The notes below the pieces were generated by a model. That model had not been told where the DNA came from and made no database searches. It saw only the letters and a program-made list of their open reading frames with translations. 64,000 nt of DNA from Chloroflexota bacterium (lineage in GTDB: Bacteria; Chloroflexota; Ktedonobacteria; Ktedonobacterales; JADMIN01). The stretch lies in contig JAJPKE010000037.1 in the NCBI GenBank assembly GCA_021323855.1, positions 146,633 to 210,632 of the forward strand, given 5' to 3'. Position 1 is the stretch's first letter, and every line of letters begins with the position of its first letter. The translations under genes were made by a program, and so were the position numbers. Shown here one piece after another: positions 9,090-17,255 of the stretch.

Positions 9090-9138
9090 TCGCGTGGGAA
9101 ACCGATACAATTCAGCAATGATGAGGAGTGCTGTTATT

Positions 9139-9774
9139 ATGAGCGAGTCTGCGCATGCGAAAGCATCGTTTTATGTTCACCCTACCGCTGAGGTTTCGCC
9201 AGAGGCGCAGGTAGGGGCTGGCACGCGCATCTGGCGTCAGGCGCATGTGCGTGAGTATGCGCGTATCGGTGAGGAGTGCAATATTGGCAAGGGCGTCTAT
9301 ATTGACGCGCATGTGCAGATTGGCTCACGGGTAAAGATTCAGAACCATACCTCGGTGTTCGAGGGCGTGACACTGGAAGACGGCGTGTTTGTCGGCCCGC
9401 ATGTCTGCTTTACCAATGATCTCTTTCCGCGCGCCATAACGCCGGAAGGTGCGCTCAAATCCGCCGACGACTGGGAGATTACTCCAACCATTGTGCGCTA
9501 TGGCGCGTCGCTGGGCGGCGGTTCCGTCATTCGCTGCGGTGTTACCATCGGCCAGTTTGCCCTGGTGGGCGCAGGGTCCGTGGTGACGCATGATGTACCG
9601 CCGCATGCGCTGGTCTTTGGCAATCCGGCGCGCCCGCATGGCTACGTCTGCCGCTGCGCGCATCCTCTGACACGCCTCACGCAAGTCGAAAACGGGCAAC
9701 TCGCCGGCTGGTGTGAGCATTGCCAGCAAGAGTGCGTCATCCCGCAAGATGAGACTGCAACCATCCCTCGTTAA
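9139..9774 (+). CDS. WbpD/WlbB-like amino-sugar N-acetyltransferase
   Basis: A left-handed beta-helix acetyltransferase of 211 aa from the ATG at 9139 (GAGGAG at 9123-9128). Hexapeptide turns run from about residue 10 to 175 (GAGTRIWRQAHV, IGEECNIGKGVYID, FVGPHVCFTNDLFPRA). The NDLFPRA segment and TIVRYGASLGGGSVI are typical of UDP-2-acetamido-3-amino-2,3-dideoxyglucuronate N-acetyltransferases. The C-terminus carries CRCAHPL and CEHCQQEC, a Cys-pair tail seen in many homologues. Known: WbpD acts last after WbpB (dehydrogenase) and WbpE (aminotransferase). Matching Gfo/Idh and DegT genes lie 13 kb downstream at 22449 and 23590. Exact sugar is inferred; a dTDP-3-amino sugar acetyltransferase is possible. 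Confidence 0.82.
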   Translation: MSESAHAKASFYVHPTAEVSPEAQVGAGTRIWRQAHVREYARIGEECNIGKGVYIDAHVQIGSRVKIQNHTSVFEGVTLEDGVFVGPHVCFTNDLFPRAITPEGALKSADDWEITPTIVRYGASLGGGSVIRCGVTIGQFALVGAGSVVTHDVPPHALVFGNPARPHGYVCRCAHPLTRLTQVENGQLAGWCEHCQQECVIPQDETATIPR

Positions 9775-9790
9775 CAGAAGCTTGAGGCGC

Positions 9791-9836
9791 GAGAAGCCAG
9801 GGCGGGATACAAACATATACGCCGCCCTGGCATCTC
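9791..9836. terminator. Strong hairpin after the WbpD-like gene
   Basis: GCCAGGGCGG (9796-9805) pairs perfectly with CCGCCCTGGC (9822-9831). With GAGA/TCTC flanks the stem reaches 15 positions with one mismatch. The loop is 16 nt and there is no T-run. It follows the stop by 17 bp and probably ends or attenuates the first transcript. Confidence 0.6.
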
Positions 9837-9868
9837 AACACCAAGAATACGCGCGCCAACACAGCAAC

Positions 9869-9955
9869 CCTCTCCAATCTGCGATACGCTGAAATGCGGC
9901 GAGTGGTCAGATATTCATCGCAACTTCACTGGCGCCGCTCGCCAATCTGGAGAGG
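9869..9955 (+). promoter_or_regulatory. 5' leader that can sequester the deacetylase ribosome-binding site
   Basis: CCTCTCCA (9869-9876) is fully complementary to TGGAGAGG (9948-9955), which contains the Shine-Dalgarno of the gene starting at 9963. An inner pair GGCGAG (9898-9903) with CTCGCC (9938-9943) would nest inside. The nested fold would hide the ribosome site, as in RNA thermometers or translational riboswitches. No known riboswitch class is recognised. Confidence 0.4.
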
Positions 9956-9962
9956 ATATATC

Positions 9963-11309
9963 ATGAATCTCGTTGCATTTTCTATACGCACCAAAGGCGC
10001 GCATAATTTCGCGCGCCGGCTATGGACGGTCTTTGCGCGTTTTGGCTTCACCGATGCTCGCAGCCGGCGCACGCTGCTCTCCATCCTGGCGAGCGTTCGC
10101 AAATATGGCGGTAGCCCAACCTTTTTCATTCCGGCGGTTGTCTTGCGTCGTCACCCTGAACTCATCAACGAGATTGCGCTCTGCGGCGCTGAGATCGGTT
10201 CGCATGGCTATGTCCACAACGACTATCGCTCTCTGAGCGGAGCCAGCCAGCATCAGCAGACGGAGCAAGCATTAGAAGTATTCCATGATGTTCAGCTTCA
10301 ATGCCTGGGGTTCCGCAACCCCTATCTTGGTTGGACCGACGATGCCGTGCGCTCCTTTGCTGCCCTCGGCTTTGGCTACGATAGTAACGAGGCGATTATT
10401 CATGATGTAGTGGATAGGAGCCAACTCACTCCCACATTGCGCGCCGGTTTTGAGAAGTCGTTGTCGCTTTTCCAGGCGATCACGCCCAGCGCCTATACCC
10501 TTCGCCCGCACTTCGAAGGCGCATTGGTGCGTATTCCTACCAGCATCCCCGACGATGAAATGCTCTATGATCGCCTGCGCATCACCGATCAGGTGGCGTT
10601 GGGCAATCTATGGCAAGAGGTGATGAGCCGCGTTTACGGGTTATCTGGCATCTATACACTCAACCTGCACCCGGAGCGTGGGGTGTTGTGCAAGCCTGCG
10701 CTCAATCGCCTGCTCGCTTATTCCCAGCAGCAACCACTGCCAGTCTGGCTGGCTTCGCTGCGCGAAGTTGAACTCTGGTGGCGTGAGCGCGCACAGTTCC
10801 GCTTCTCCATCGAGCCACTCGGAGAGACGAGTTGGCGCATCGAGGCGAATTGCACACCACGAGCGACGATCCTCGCGCGCCACCTGACAGTAGACAATGC
10901 GCCTATCGCTGAATGGACAGGAACTGATTGCACGGTTGATGCGCGACACTTCACGGTTCAAGCCGCGCTCTGCCCTTGCATTGCGCTTTCGCCACGCACT
11001 TCAAACGACGTGGAAGCATTCCTATATGAGCAGGGATATTTGGTTCAGCGCGTGGAGACAGATACAGATAGAGCGGCGCGTTACGCGCTTGCGCTAGATA
11101 TCCCCGATGGCCTGGGCAAGACTCGCAGCGAACAAATCGAGAAACGTAGCGCATTGGTGGCTGAAATCGAGGCGTTGGAGAAACCACTCGTTCGCTATGG
11201 CATCTGGCCGGACCGCGCATGCGCTGCACTTGCCATCACCGGCGATATTGATTCCATCACCGTGCAAGACTTCTTTCTGCGTATCGTCGAGGCACGTCAG
11301 TACGCATAG
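9963..11309 (+). CDS. NodB-like polysaccharide deacetylase with displaced first motif
   Basis: A 448-aa protein from the ATG at 9963 (GGAGAGGA upstream). The N-terminal half has the NodB motifs in order: GAEIGSHGYVHNDY (the H-x3-H metal ligands), CLGFRNPYLGW (R-x-P), YDSNEAII and YTLNLHPERG. The expected motif 1 (T-F-D-D-G on the first strand) is missing at the N-terminus, where the equivalent strand reads VAFSIRTKG. The last 40 residues, after a beta-rich stretch of about 170 aa, read CAALAITGDIDSITVQDF, which looks like motif 1. This suggests either a circular permutation with the catalytic Asp pair at the C-terminus or a truncated second domain. Likely role: de-N-acetylation of an exported or lipid-linked glycan. 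There is no signal peptide, so the site is probably cytoplasmic. Confidence 0.78.
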   Translation: MNLVAFSIRTKGAHNFARRLWTVFARFGFTDARSRRTLLSILASVRKYGGSPTFFIPAVVLRRHPELINEIALCGAEIGSHGYVHNDYRSLSGASQHQQTEQALEVFHDVQLQCLGFRNPYLGWTDDAVRSFAALGFGYDSNEAIIHDVVDRSQLTPTLRAGFEKSLSLFQAITPSAYTLRPHFEGALVRIPTSIPDDEMLYDRLRITDQVALGNLWQEVMSRVYGLSGIYTLNLHPERGVLCKPALNRLLAYSQQQPLPVWLASLREVELWWRERAQFRFSIEPLGETSWRIEANCTPRATILARHLTVDNAPIAEWTGTDCTVDARHFTVQAALCPCIALSPRTSNDVEAFLYEQGYLVQRVETDTDRAARYALALDIPDGLGKTRSEQIEKRSALVAEIEALEKPLVRYGIWPDRACAALAITGDIDSITVQDFFLRIVEARQYA

Positions 11310-11404
11310 CGCATCGTGTTCTCCCATAATCCACCTTGTAGCGAATAGATCGTAAGGGCGGCTTCATGTCGGCAAAGACCCGCGAAGTTCGGAGGTGGAA
11401 GCAT

Positions 11405-12133
11405 ATGACTATGGTGAAGAATCTGTATGCCAGCGGGGATTACCTCGAACTGAATCCTACGTGGCATGTAGAAGAGTCGGCATGGAAGGCGCAGCAAATA
11501 GAGTACATGCTGCGCCTACATGGCCTCGCCCCGCACACAATCGCTGAGATTGGTTGTGGCGCAGGCGAGATTCTGCGCCAGTTGCAGACGGGCATGGATG
11601 TTGATTGCCGCTTCTCAGGCTATGATATTTCACCCCAGGCCATCGAACTGTGTCAACGCCGAGCCAATGAACGGCTGCATTTTTATCTGAAGGATCTGAC
11701 ACATGAGCCATCCGCTCACTTCGATCTGCTGCTGGTGATGGATGTCATCGAACATCTGGAAGATTATTACGCCTTCCTGCGCGCCTTGCGGCCCAGAAGC
11801 CACTATGCCATCTTTCATATCCCGCTGGAGCTGTCGGTGCAAACCATCCTGCGGCCACACGCGCTGCTCGATACTCAGGCCGCCTATGGGCATCTTCACT
11901 ATTTCACTAAAGAGGTTGCGCTCCAGGCCTTGCGCAACGCGGATTATGCAGTCTGTGATTATTGTTACACCACCCGTGCGCTCGATGTGCCAACAAACGA
12001 GTTACGTCGCCGGTTGCTCAAGTTGCCCAGGCGTGTTCTCTTCACTCTCAATGGGAATCTGGCATCTCGTATACTCGGTGGCTTCAGCCTGCTGGTGTTG
12101 GCAGAAAATACGGCTGGGACGAAAGATGGCTAA
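11405..12133 (+). CDS. Class I SAM-dependent methyltransferase
   Basis: A 242-aa methyltransferase from the ATG at 11405 (GGAGG at 11391-11395). Motif I is IAEIGCGAGEILRQL, the acidic residue after strand 2 is in FSGYDISPQAIEL, and the post-motif DLLLVMDVIEHLEDYYAFL is typical of Methyltransf_23/UbiG-like enzymes found in glycan loci. The C-terminal 40 residues are basic and hydrophobic and may touch the membrane. It starts 96 bp after the deacetylase. Likely substrate: a sugar hydroxyl or a chain-terminating residue (inference). Confidence 0.8.
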   Translation: MTMVKNLYASGDYLELNPTWHVEESAWKAQQIEYMLRLHGLAPHTIAEIGCGAGEILRQLQTGMDVDCRFSGYDISPQAIELCQRRANERLHFYLKDLTHEPSAHFDLLLVMDVIEHLEDYYAFLRALRPRSHYAIFHIPLELSVQTILRPHALLDTQAAYGHLHYFTKEVALQALRNADYAVCDYCYTTRALDVPTNELRRRLLKLPRRVLFTLNGNLASRILGGFSLLVLAENTAGTKDG

Positions 12134-12197
12134 ATTAGCACCTGACTGCCACTTCTCCGCTTGTTTTTACCCAGTTCTACATAGCAATGCGCACCAA

Positions 12198-12308
12198 ACG
12201 TACACCTTGTACGTCAATAATGAACCATAAGGCGTTTTGGGTTCACTTCCAGGGACATCTACCATTCCGATGTCCCTATGGCACACGACGCGGCCCGTTT
12301 GCCGTGTG
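12198..12308 (+). promoter_or_regulatory. Structured leader with three hairpins before the large secreted protein
   Basis: Three perfect inverted repeats lie in the 228-bp gap. They are ACGTACA/TGTACGT (12198-12214, 3-nt loop), AGGGACATC/GATGTCCCT (12251-12277, 9-bp stem) and CACACG/CGTGTG (12282-12308). A T-rich run (TTTATTCTTTTTGAG) follows about 15 nt later. The arrangement could be a terminator for the methyltransferase plus an attenuator for the next gene. No known riboswitch is recognised. Confidence 0.45.
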
Positions 12309-12361
12309 TTGATCGGTGCCCCTTTATTCTTTTTGAGTTACAACCGAGACGAGGCTTACTG

Positions 12362-15300
12362 ATGCTGCTGCCATCTCCGCGCCGCTCGAAACATGCGAAA
12401 CATGTTAGACATGCTGCACATTCGAGCAGGATTCTTCGCTTACTGCTGTGTTGTCTCGTAAGTCTCATGGTTCAGGCTGCCGTGTTCGTGGTGCTGCCAC
12501 GAATAACACACTCTTCATTGCCAGTCGCGCGTGCGGCGTCTGGGCTTAATGCCATCCAGATCGAGAATACCTATCCTGGCGACCCCACCTGGAACAATTT
12601 CACTGCCAACCTCGACCAGCATGCGCTCTCCGGCTATGGCTCGCAGATCAGTGTTGATCGCGGGCAGTCCATTGATTTTTATGTGACGACAACTGCTCCC
12701 AGCTTCACTATTGACATCTATCGCACGGGTTGGTACAGCGGCGTCGGCGCGCGGCATATCCTCTCGATGGGCAGCTTCCCTGGCGTGCAGCAACCAAATT
12801 GCCCCATTAGCCCGACGACGGGTATGGTAAGTTGCACCAACTGGTCGAAAACGGCGACGCTCAATGTGCCGAGCACCTGGACCTCCGGTGTGTATCTCGC
12901 CAAGTTGACTGCTTCCAATGGCAATAAGAGCTTTATTCTCTTCGTGGTGCGTGATGACGACGGGCACGAGGCGCTGGTGTTCCAGACGAGCGTCACCACC
13001 TACCAGGCATACAATCTTTATGGTGGCATCAGTCTCTATAGCAACACTACTGATGGGTCAGTGTATAACCAGCCACATGCCACGAAAGTGTCGTTTGATC
13101 GCCCGTTCCTCCCCGGCGATGGCAACGGCGCTGGCCAGTATTTCTCCTATGAGTATCCGTTCGTGCGCTGGGCCGAGGAGCAGGGATTCGATATTACCTA
13201 TACGAGTGATGTTGATACCGGCACTGGCGTGAACCCCCTCACAAATCACAAGGCGTTCATCTCCGTCGGCCATGACGAGTATTGGTCCAAGAGCATGCGC
13301 GACAACGTGCAGGCGGCGATCAATGCCGGTGTGAATGTCGCGTTCTTCAGCGCCAACACTTGCTACTGGCAGATTCGCTTCGAGCCGAACGCAGCGGGTG
13401 TTGCCAATCGCGTGGAAGTAGGATACAAGGATTTTGCGACCCAGACTTCATTCCCTGGCCCTGACCCGATGTATGGGGTCAACAACAGCATTGTGACGAG
13501 CAATTGGCGCGACCCAGTGGTGGGCCAACCGGAGAATGCGCTGCTTGGCGTGATGTATGAGAACTCTGACCAGAATCCGACCTCGACGTATGTTGTGCAG
13601 AATGCGTCGAACTGGGTCTATGCCAACACCGGATTCGTCAACGGCTCGACGGTGCCTGGGATCGTCGGCTATGAATATGACAAGGTGTGGAACAACGGCG
13701 CAACTCCGCCCGGTTTGACGAGCCTCTCGAATTCGCCGGTTGTCGCTATCTGCGATGAACCTGGTGAGTGCGGCAATGGTGGCAATTCGTTCTCGAACTC
13801 GACCATCTACACGGCTCCGAGCGGCGCGATGATCTTTGCCTCTGGCACGATTGAGTGGAGTTGGGGACTCGACAACTATCCAAATCGCAGTTATGCGAAC
13901 GCTGGTATCCAGCAGACGACTGCTAACATCCTCTATCGTTTCACCGGCACGACTCCGCAAGCGCCGCCTCCTCCACCGCCAGCGGGCACCTATCTCACCG
14001 ATGGCTTCGAGAGCGGTAACATGACGCAGTGGAGCGGACCCTGGGGCACCGGCCAGGGAACCGCCGAAACTAGCGTTGTCAATAGCGGTTCGTATGCGGC
14101 CTCTCTCACCGCTGGCAGTGGACAATTTACCTATCTGACGGCGCCGTTGTACGGCGGCGCGCAATCGCTGACCTATACGCGCCTCTATTTCCGTGTCGCC
14201 GGGCCGGGTGCGACGACGACGCTTGCCGAAGGGCACGACGCCAACAATAATCGTGTCTGGTCGGTTGACTATGACGCGGGCCGCCACGGCATAGACGCCT
14301 ATTTCTGGAACGGCGCTGGCACGCGCTACGATTTGTATAGCGCCATGAATATTGTGGCGCCAGATGCCTGGTATGGGCTGGAAATCGAGGACAATGAACA
14401 GACTAATGGCGTTGGGCAGGTCTGGCTCAATGGCGCTTCGATTGCCAGCGTGAGTAACGATCTCTCGGATAGCACGCCGTTCAGTACCCTGTATCTTTGG
14501 AATACCGGAGCCGGAACGGTCTATTACGACGATGTGAAGGTGAGCAACGCTTATAATGGTCCGGTCGGTGGCAGCTATCCAGGGCCGGCGGCAACGCTCA
14601 ACCCTACGAGCCTGACCTTCGCCAACCAGAACGTCCATACGACCAGCACGGCACAGGCGTTGACGCTCACCAACACAGGCACGGCGCCGCTGACAATCAA
14701 CAACTTCGCCATTTCTGGTGCGAACGTTACCGAGTTCGCCCAGACCAATAACTGCCCTACATCGCTGGGCATCAGCAATTCCTGCACAATCAACGTCACG
14801 TTCTCGCCCAATGGTTCGGGCACGCGCACGGCAACATTGACGATCACTGATAGCGCACCGGGTGGGCAGCAGACCATTGCGCTGAGCGGTACTGGCGTTT
14901 TCCCGCCGCCGCCGGCAAACGGCATCTACTTCACCGACGGCTTTGAGAACGGCCTGACTTCGTGGAGCAATCCAAACGGCACGGGGCAGGCAAATGTAGA
15001 GTCAACGGTGGTGAATAGCGGCAATAATGCCGTGGCGCTCACCAACACCAGCGGCCAGTATATCGGCCTGACCTGCGCTTTGATCGGCGGCGGTGAGACG
15101 CTGACCTACACGCGGTTCTATTTCCGGGTCGCCAGCCCAGCCAGCGCCACCACGACGCTCGCTCAGGGACGCGACCAGGATGGTCATCTGCTCTGGGTGG
15201 TCGTCTACGACGCGGGCCGCCACGGCATAGATGCCTATTTCTGGAACGGCGCGGGTACGCGCTACGATCTCTATAGCACGACCAATATCGTGTCAGCTGA

Positions 15301-16444
15301 CGCCTGGTACGGCCTGGAGATCGAGGACAACGAGCAGACCAGCGGCCACGCGGAAATCTGGCTCGATGGTGCCTCGATTGCCAGCGTTGACGGTGATCTC
15401 TCGGTGACGGAGGGCTATGCTCAACTCTCGCTCATCAATGAGGTGGCGGGTACGACCTATTTCGATGATGTGCAGATTAGCAACAAGTATAATGGACCGG
15501 TCGGCGGCGGCTATCCGGTGCCCGGCGCTGTGCCGAGTCCAACAAGCCTGAGTTTTGGCAATCAGAACACTGGCAGCACCAGCGCCACCCAGTCTATTAC
15601 GCTGACGAACACTGGCACGTTACCGCTTTACATCTCAGCGGCGGCGATTGGCGGCACGAACGCAAGTGACTTTGTGAAGTGGTCGGATACCTGCACTGGT
15701 GCGACAGTTGCGCCAAATGCGACCTGCACTGTTGCGATCAGCTTCGCGCCTGGAGCGAGTGGCACACGCAACGCCACGCTGACCTTCAGCGACAACGCGC
15801 CCGGCGGAAGCCAATCAGTCGCATTGAGCGGAACAGGCGTCACTCCGCCGCCACCACCACCGCCAGCAAATGGCATCTATCTCTCCGATGGCTTCGAGAG
15901 TGGCAACCTTTCGCAATGGACTGTCGGCGGATCGGGCCAGGCGACTGCGGAGACGGCGATTGTCCATTCTGGAACGTATGCGGCGGCATTGAACAACGCC
16001 AGCGGCCAGGTAGTCTCGCTGACCTGTAGCCTGACCGGCGGCGCGGAGGCGCTGACCTACACGAGCTTCGCCTTCCAGATCGCCAGCCCGGCGAACGCTA
16101 CGACGACATTGGCGTATGGCAAAGACGCGAATGGCAACACGATGTGGACGATCATTTATGATGCCGGGCGGAAGGGGCTGGACATCTACGTCTGGAACGG
16201 CGCACGCACTCGTTATGATCTCTACAGCAACCAGAACCTCATCTCACCCGATACCTGGTATACCGTGGAAATCGAGATGAATGAGGCGACATCCGGGCAC
16301 GCGGAGGTGTGGCTCAATGGCACGTCCATCGCCAGCGTGGATGGCGACCTCTCGACCAGCACCCCCTACACGCAACTGACGCTGATAAACGAAGCGACCG
16401 GAACGACCTACTTTGACGATGTGAAAGTCGCCAACGTTCAGTAG
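12362..16444 (+). CDS. Secreted modular protein: dimethylformamidase-like domain, LamG-like and ASH-like repeats
   Basis: 1360 aa from the ATG at 12362 (GAGG eight bases upstream). A long basic n-region and a hydrophobic core (about 26-48) end in a signal-peptidase-like ARA site near residue 60. Residues about 65-535 resemble the large-subunit C-terminal domain of N,N-dimethylformamidase (DMFA2_C): YRTGWYSGVGAR, ISVGHDEYWSKSMRD, FFSANTCYWQIRFE. Three copies of a beta-sandwich module (FESG..W, TYTRLYFRVA, DAGRHGIDAYFWNGA) begin near 13987, 14920 and 15862. They are separated by two choice-of-anchor-D/ASH-like modules (SLTFANQNVHTTSTAQ) and proline-rich linkers. There is no sortase or GPI-like anchor. 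A surface or sheath protein that binds or modifies glycan is inferred; amidase activity is not shown. Confidence 0.85.
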   Translation: MLLPSPRRSKHAKHVRHAAHSSRILRLLLCCLVSLMVQAAVFVVLPRITHSSLPVARAASGLNAIQIENTYPGDPTWNNFTANLDQHALSGYGSQISVDRGQSIDFYVTTTAPSFTIDIYRTGWYSGVGARHILSMGSFPGVQQPNCPISPTTGMVSCTNWSKTATLNVPSTWTSGVYLAKLTASNGNKSFILFVVRDDDGHEALVFQTSVTTYQAYNLYGGISLYSNTTDGSVYNQPHATKVSFDRPFLPGDGNGAGQYFSYEYPFVRWAEEQGFDITYTSDVDTGTGVNPLTNHKAFISVGHDEYWSKSMRDNVQAAINAGVNVAFFSANTCYWQIRFEPNAAGVANRVEVGYKDFATQTSFPGPDPMYGVNNSIVTSNWRDPVVGQPENALLGVMYENSDQNPTSTYVVQNASNWVYANTGFVNGSTVPGIVGYEYDKVWNNGATPPGLTSLSNSPVVAICDEPGECGNGGNSFSNSTIYTAPSGAMIFASGTIEWSWGLDNYPNRSYANAGIQQTTANILYRFTGTTPQAPPPPPPAGTYLTDGFESGNMTQWSGPWGTGQGTAETSVVNSGSYAASLTAGSGQFTYLTAPLYGGAQSLTYTRLYFRVAGPGATTTLAEGHDANNNRVWSVDYDAGRHGIDAYFWNGAGTRYDLYSAMNIVAPDAWYGLEIEDNEQTNGVGQVWLNGASIASVSNDLSDSTPFSTLYLWNTGAGTVYYDDVKVSNAYNGPVGGSYPGPAATLNPTSLTFANQNVHTTSTAQALTLTNTGTAPLTINNFAISGANVTEFAQTNNCPTSLGISNSCTINVTFSPNGSGTRTATLTITDSAPGGQQTIALSGTGVFPPPPANGIYFTDGFENGLTSWSNPNGTGQANVESTVVNSGNNAVALTNTSGQYIGLTCALIGGGETLTYTRFYFRVASPASATTTLAQGRDQDGHLLWVVVYDAGRHGIDAYFWNGAGTRYDLYSTTNIVSADAWYGLEIEDNEQTSGHAEIWLDGASIASVDGDLSVTEGYAQLSLINEVAGTTYFDDVQISNKYNGPVGGGYPVPGAVPSPTSLSFGNQNTGSTSATQSITLTNTGTLPLYISAAAIGGTNASDFVKWSDTCTGATVAPNATCTVAISFAPGASGTRNATLTFSDNAPGGSQSVALSGTGVTPPPPPPPANGIYLSDGFESGNLSQWTVGGSGQATAETAIVHSGTYAAALNNASGQVVSLTCSLTGGAEALTYTSFAFQIASPANATTTLAYGKDANGNTMWTIIYDAGRKGLDIYVWNGARTRYDLYSNQNLISPDTWYTVEIEMNEATSGHAEVWLNGTSIASVDGDLSTSTPYTQLTLINEATGTTYFDDVKVANVQ
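13987..16441 (+). repeat. Three tandem ~580-bp module repeats inside the secreted protein gene
   Basis: Copies at about 13987-14570, 14920-15510 and 15862-16441 encode the same beta-sandwich. Copies 1 and 2 are nearly identical at DNA level around 14274 and 15209 (GACGCGGGCCGCCACGGCAT in both). Copy 3 is more diverged (for example 16160). Recent duplication or gene conversion between copies 1 and 2 is implied. Confidence 0.85.
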
Positions 16445-16462
16445 CTTGTAGTTTCTGGCATC

Positions 16463-16528
16463 GTGCATAGAACGAGCGAGCGCGGCTGATACTGCGTCAG
16501 CCGCGCTCGCTCGTTTGTGCTCATGCAC
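16463..16528. terminator. Very strong bidirectional terminator hairpin
   Basis: A perfect 19-bp inverted repeat joins 16471-16489 and 16497-16515 (arms begin AACGAGCGAG), with a 7-nt loop. An outer GTGCAT/ATGCAC pair at 16463-16468 and 16523-16528 extends it. It sits between two convergent genes. There is no clear T-run. Confidence 0.8.
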
Positions 16529-16548
16529 CTATTGCGCCTGCGCTCGGT

Positions 16549-16977
16549 TTATTTTTTTGCGAATGCCGACCGCAGTTGCTTCCCATTGACGATCAGTACA
16601 ACGCCGAGCAGCAGCAGCCCGCAGACGCCCTGTTCGATTTTCAGCCACAACGGGAAGGGATCGGGAAGGGCAATGATGACTACGATAGCTACGAACATGA
16701 TGGCTGAGACGAGCCGCAGCCGCAGAAATCCACTGCTGGAGCCGCGCGTCATCTGGTCAGTGAAGAGTGCCGTGAACAGGGCGCTGGCAGCGACGATGGT
16801 GCCACGCACCCAGACAGCCGGGGTCACTATTGCGGTGTTGTTGCGTAGCAAGACGATGGCTGCGAGCGTGAGTACGCTAATGCCAACATAGCAACCGATG
16901 AGTAACTTCACGTTGCGGAATCTCGACTGGTTACGCCGGTCACTCAGGGATTCTTTGGCAAGGTATCGGGCAGTCAT
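16549..16977 (-). CDS. Four-helix membrane protein of unknown function
   Basis: 142 aa from the ATG at 16977 (AGAAAGGA eight bases upstream; the frame is open to 17097). After a charged N-terminus (SDRRNQSRFRN) come four hydrophobic segments at about 24-45, 53-70, 81-103 and 110-130. The C-terminus is basic. I recognise no family. It is divergent from the histidine kinase at 17256 and shares an upstream region containing a perfect inverted repeat, so it may be a target of that two-component system (inference). Confidence 0.65.
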   Translation of the reverse strand: MTARYLAKESLSDRRNQSRFRNVKLLIGCYVGISVLTLAAIVLLRNNTAIVTPAVWVRGTIVAASALFTALFTDQMTRGSSSGFLRLRLVSAIMFVAIVVIIALPDPFPLWLKIEQGVCGLLLLGVVLIVNGKQLRSAFAKK

Positions 16978-17135
16978 GATAATGGTCCTTTCTTTACAGT
17001 GCTGCTCGTGGCTTTGGAACGTGGTTCCATCGCCCGGCGGACTTGACATGCTGAGTATAGTTGGCTGGGGCCGCATGACGCCTGTGCTCACAGTCATGAA
17101 TCAGGTTCTATTTTGAAACGCGAGAATGGCCATGT

Positions 17136-17159
17136 GACCTATGACCGGCGCCATAGGTC
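17136..17159. promoter_or_regulatory. Perfect inverted repeat in the divergent promoter region
   Basis: GACCTATG (17136-17143) and CATAGGTC (17152-17159) are separated by 8 bp, giving a two-fold site with about 16-bp centre spacing. That is the geometry bound by dimeric NarL/DesR-type regulators. It lies between the membrane protein gene (minus) and the histidine kinase gene (plus). Confidence 0.5.
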
Positions 17160-17176
17160 TACCGAGGGCAACCCGT

Positions 17177-17209
17177 GACTGCAAGCACTGGTGAGGAGGA
17201 AGTGCAGTC
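17177..17209 (+). promoter_or_regulatory. Hairpin in the histidine kinase leader
   Basis: GACTGCA (17177-17183) pairs with TGCAGTC (17203-17209). An alternative pairing GCACT (17185-17189) with AGTGC (17201-17205) shares the right arm. A purine-rich AGGAGGA lies in the loop. The kinase ATG is at 17256, too far for that sequence to be its ribosome site. Confidence 0.3.
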
Positions 17210-17255
17210 CCGTATGATGAAGGAAAGCGCATCACATTCATGAGTAGGTACATAC

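Noticed and set aside
13448..14638. 396-codon open frame on the minus strand
   Set aside because: It lies entirely inside the secreted modular protein gene, is rich in Arg/Ile/Ala as expected for an antisense frame of that repeat, has no recognisable domain and no ribosome site.
17214..17243. Nine-codon ORF (MMKESASHS) before the histidine kinase
   Set aside because: The AGGAGGA is 13 bases from the ATG and the frame is very short; not distinguishable from chance.
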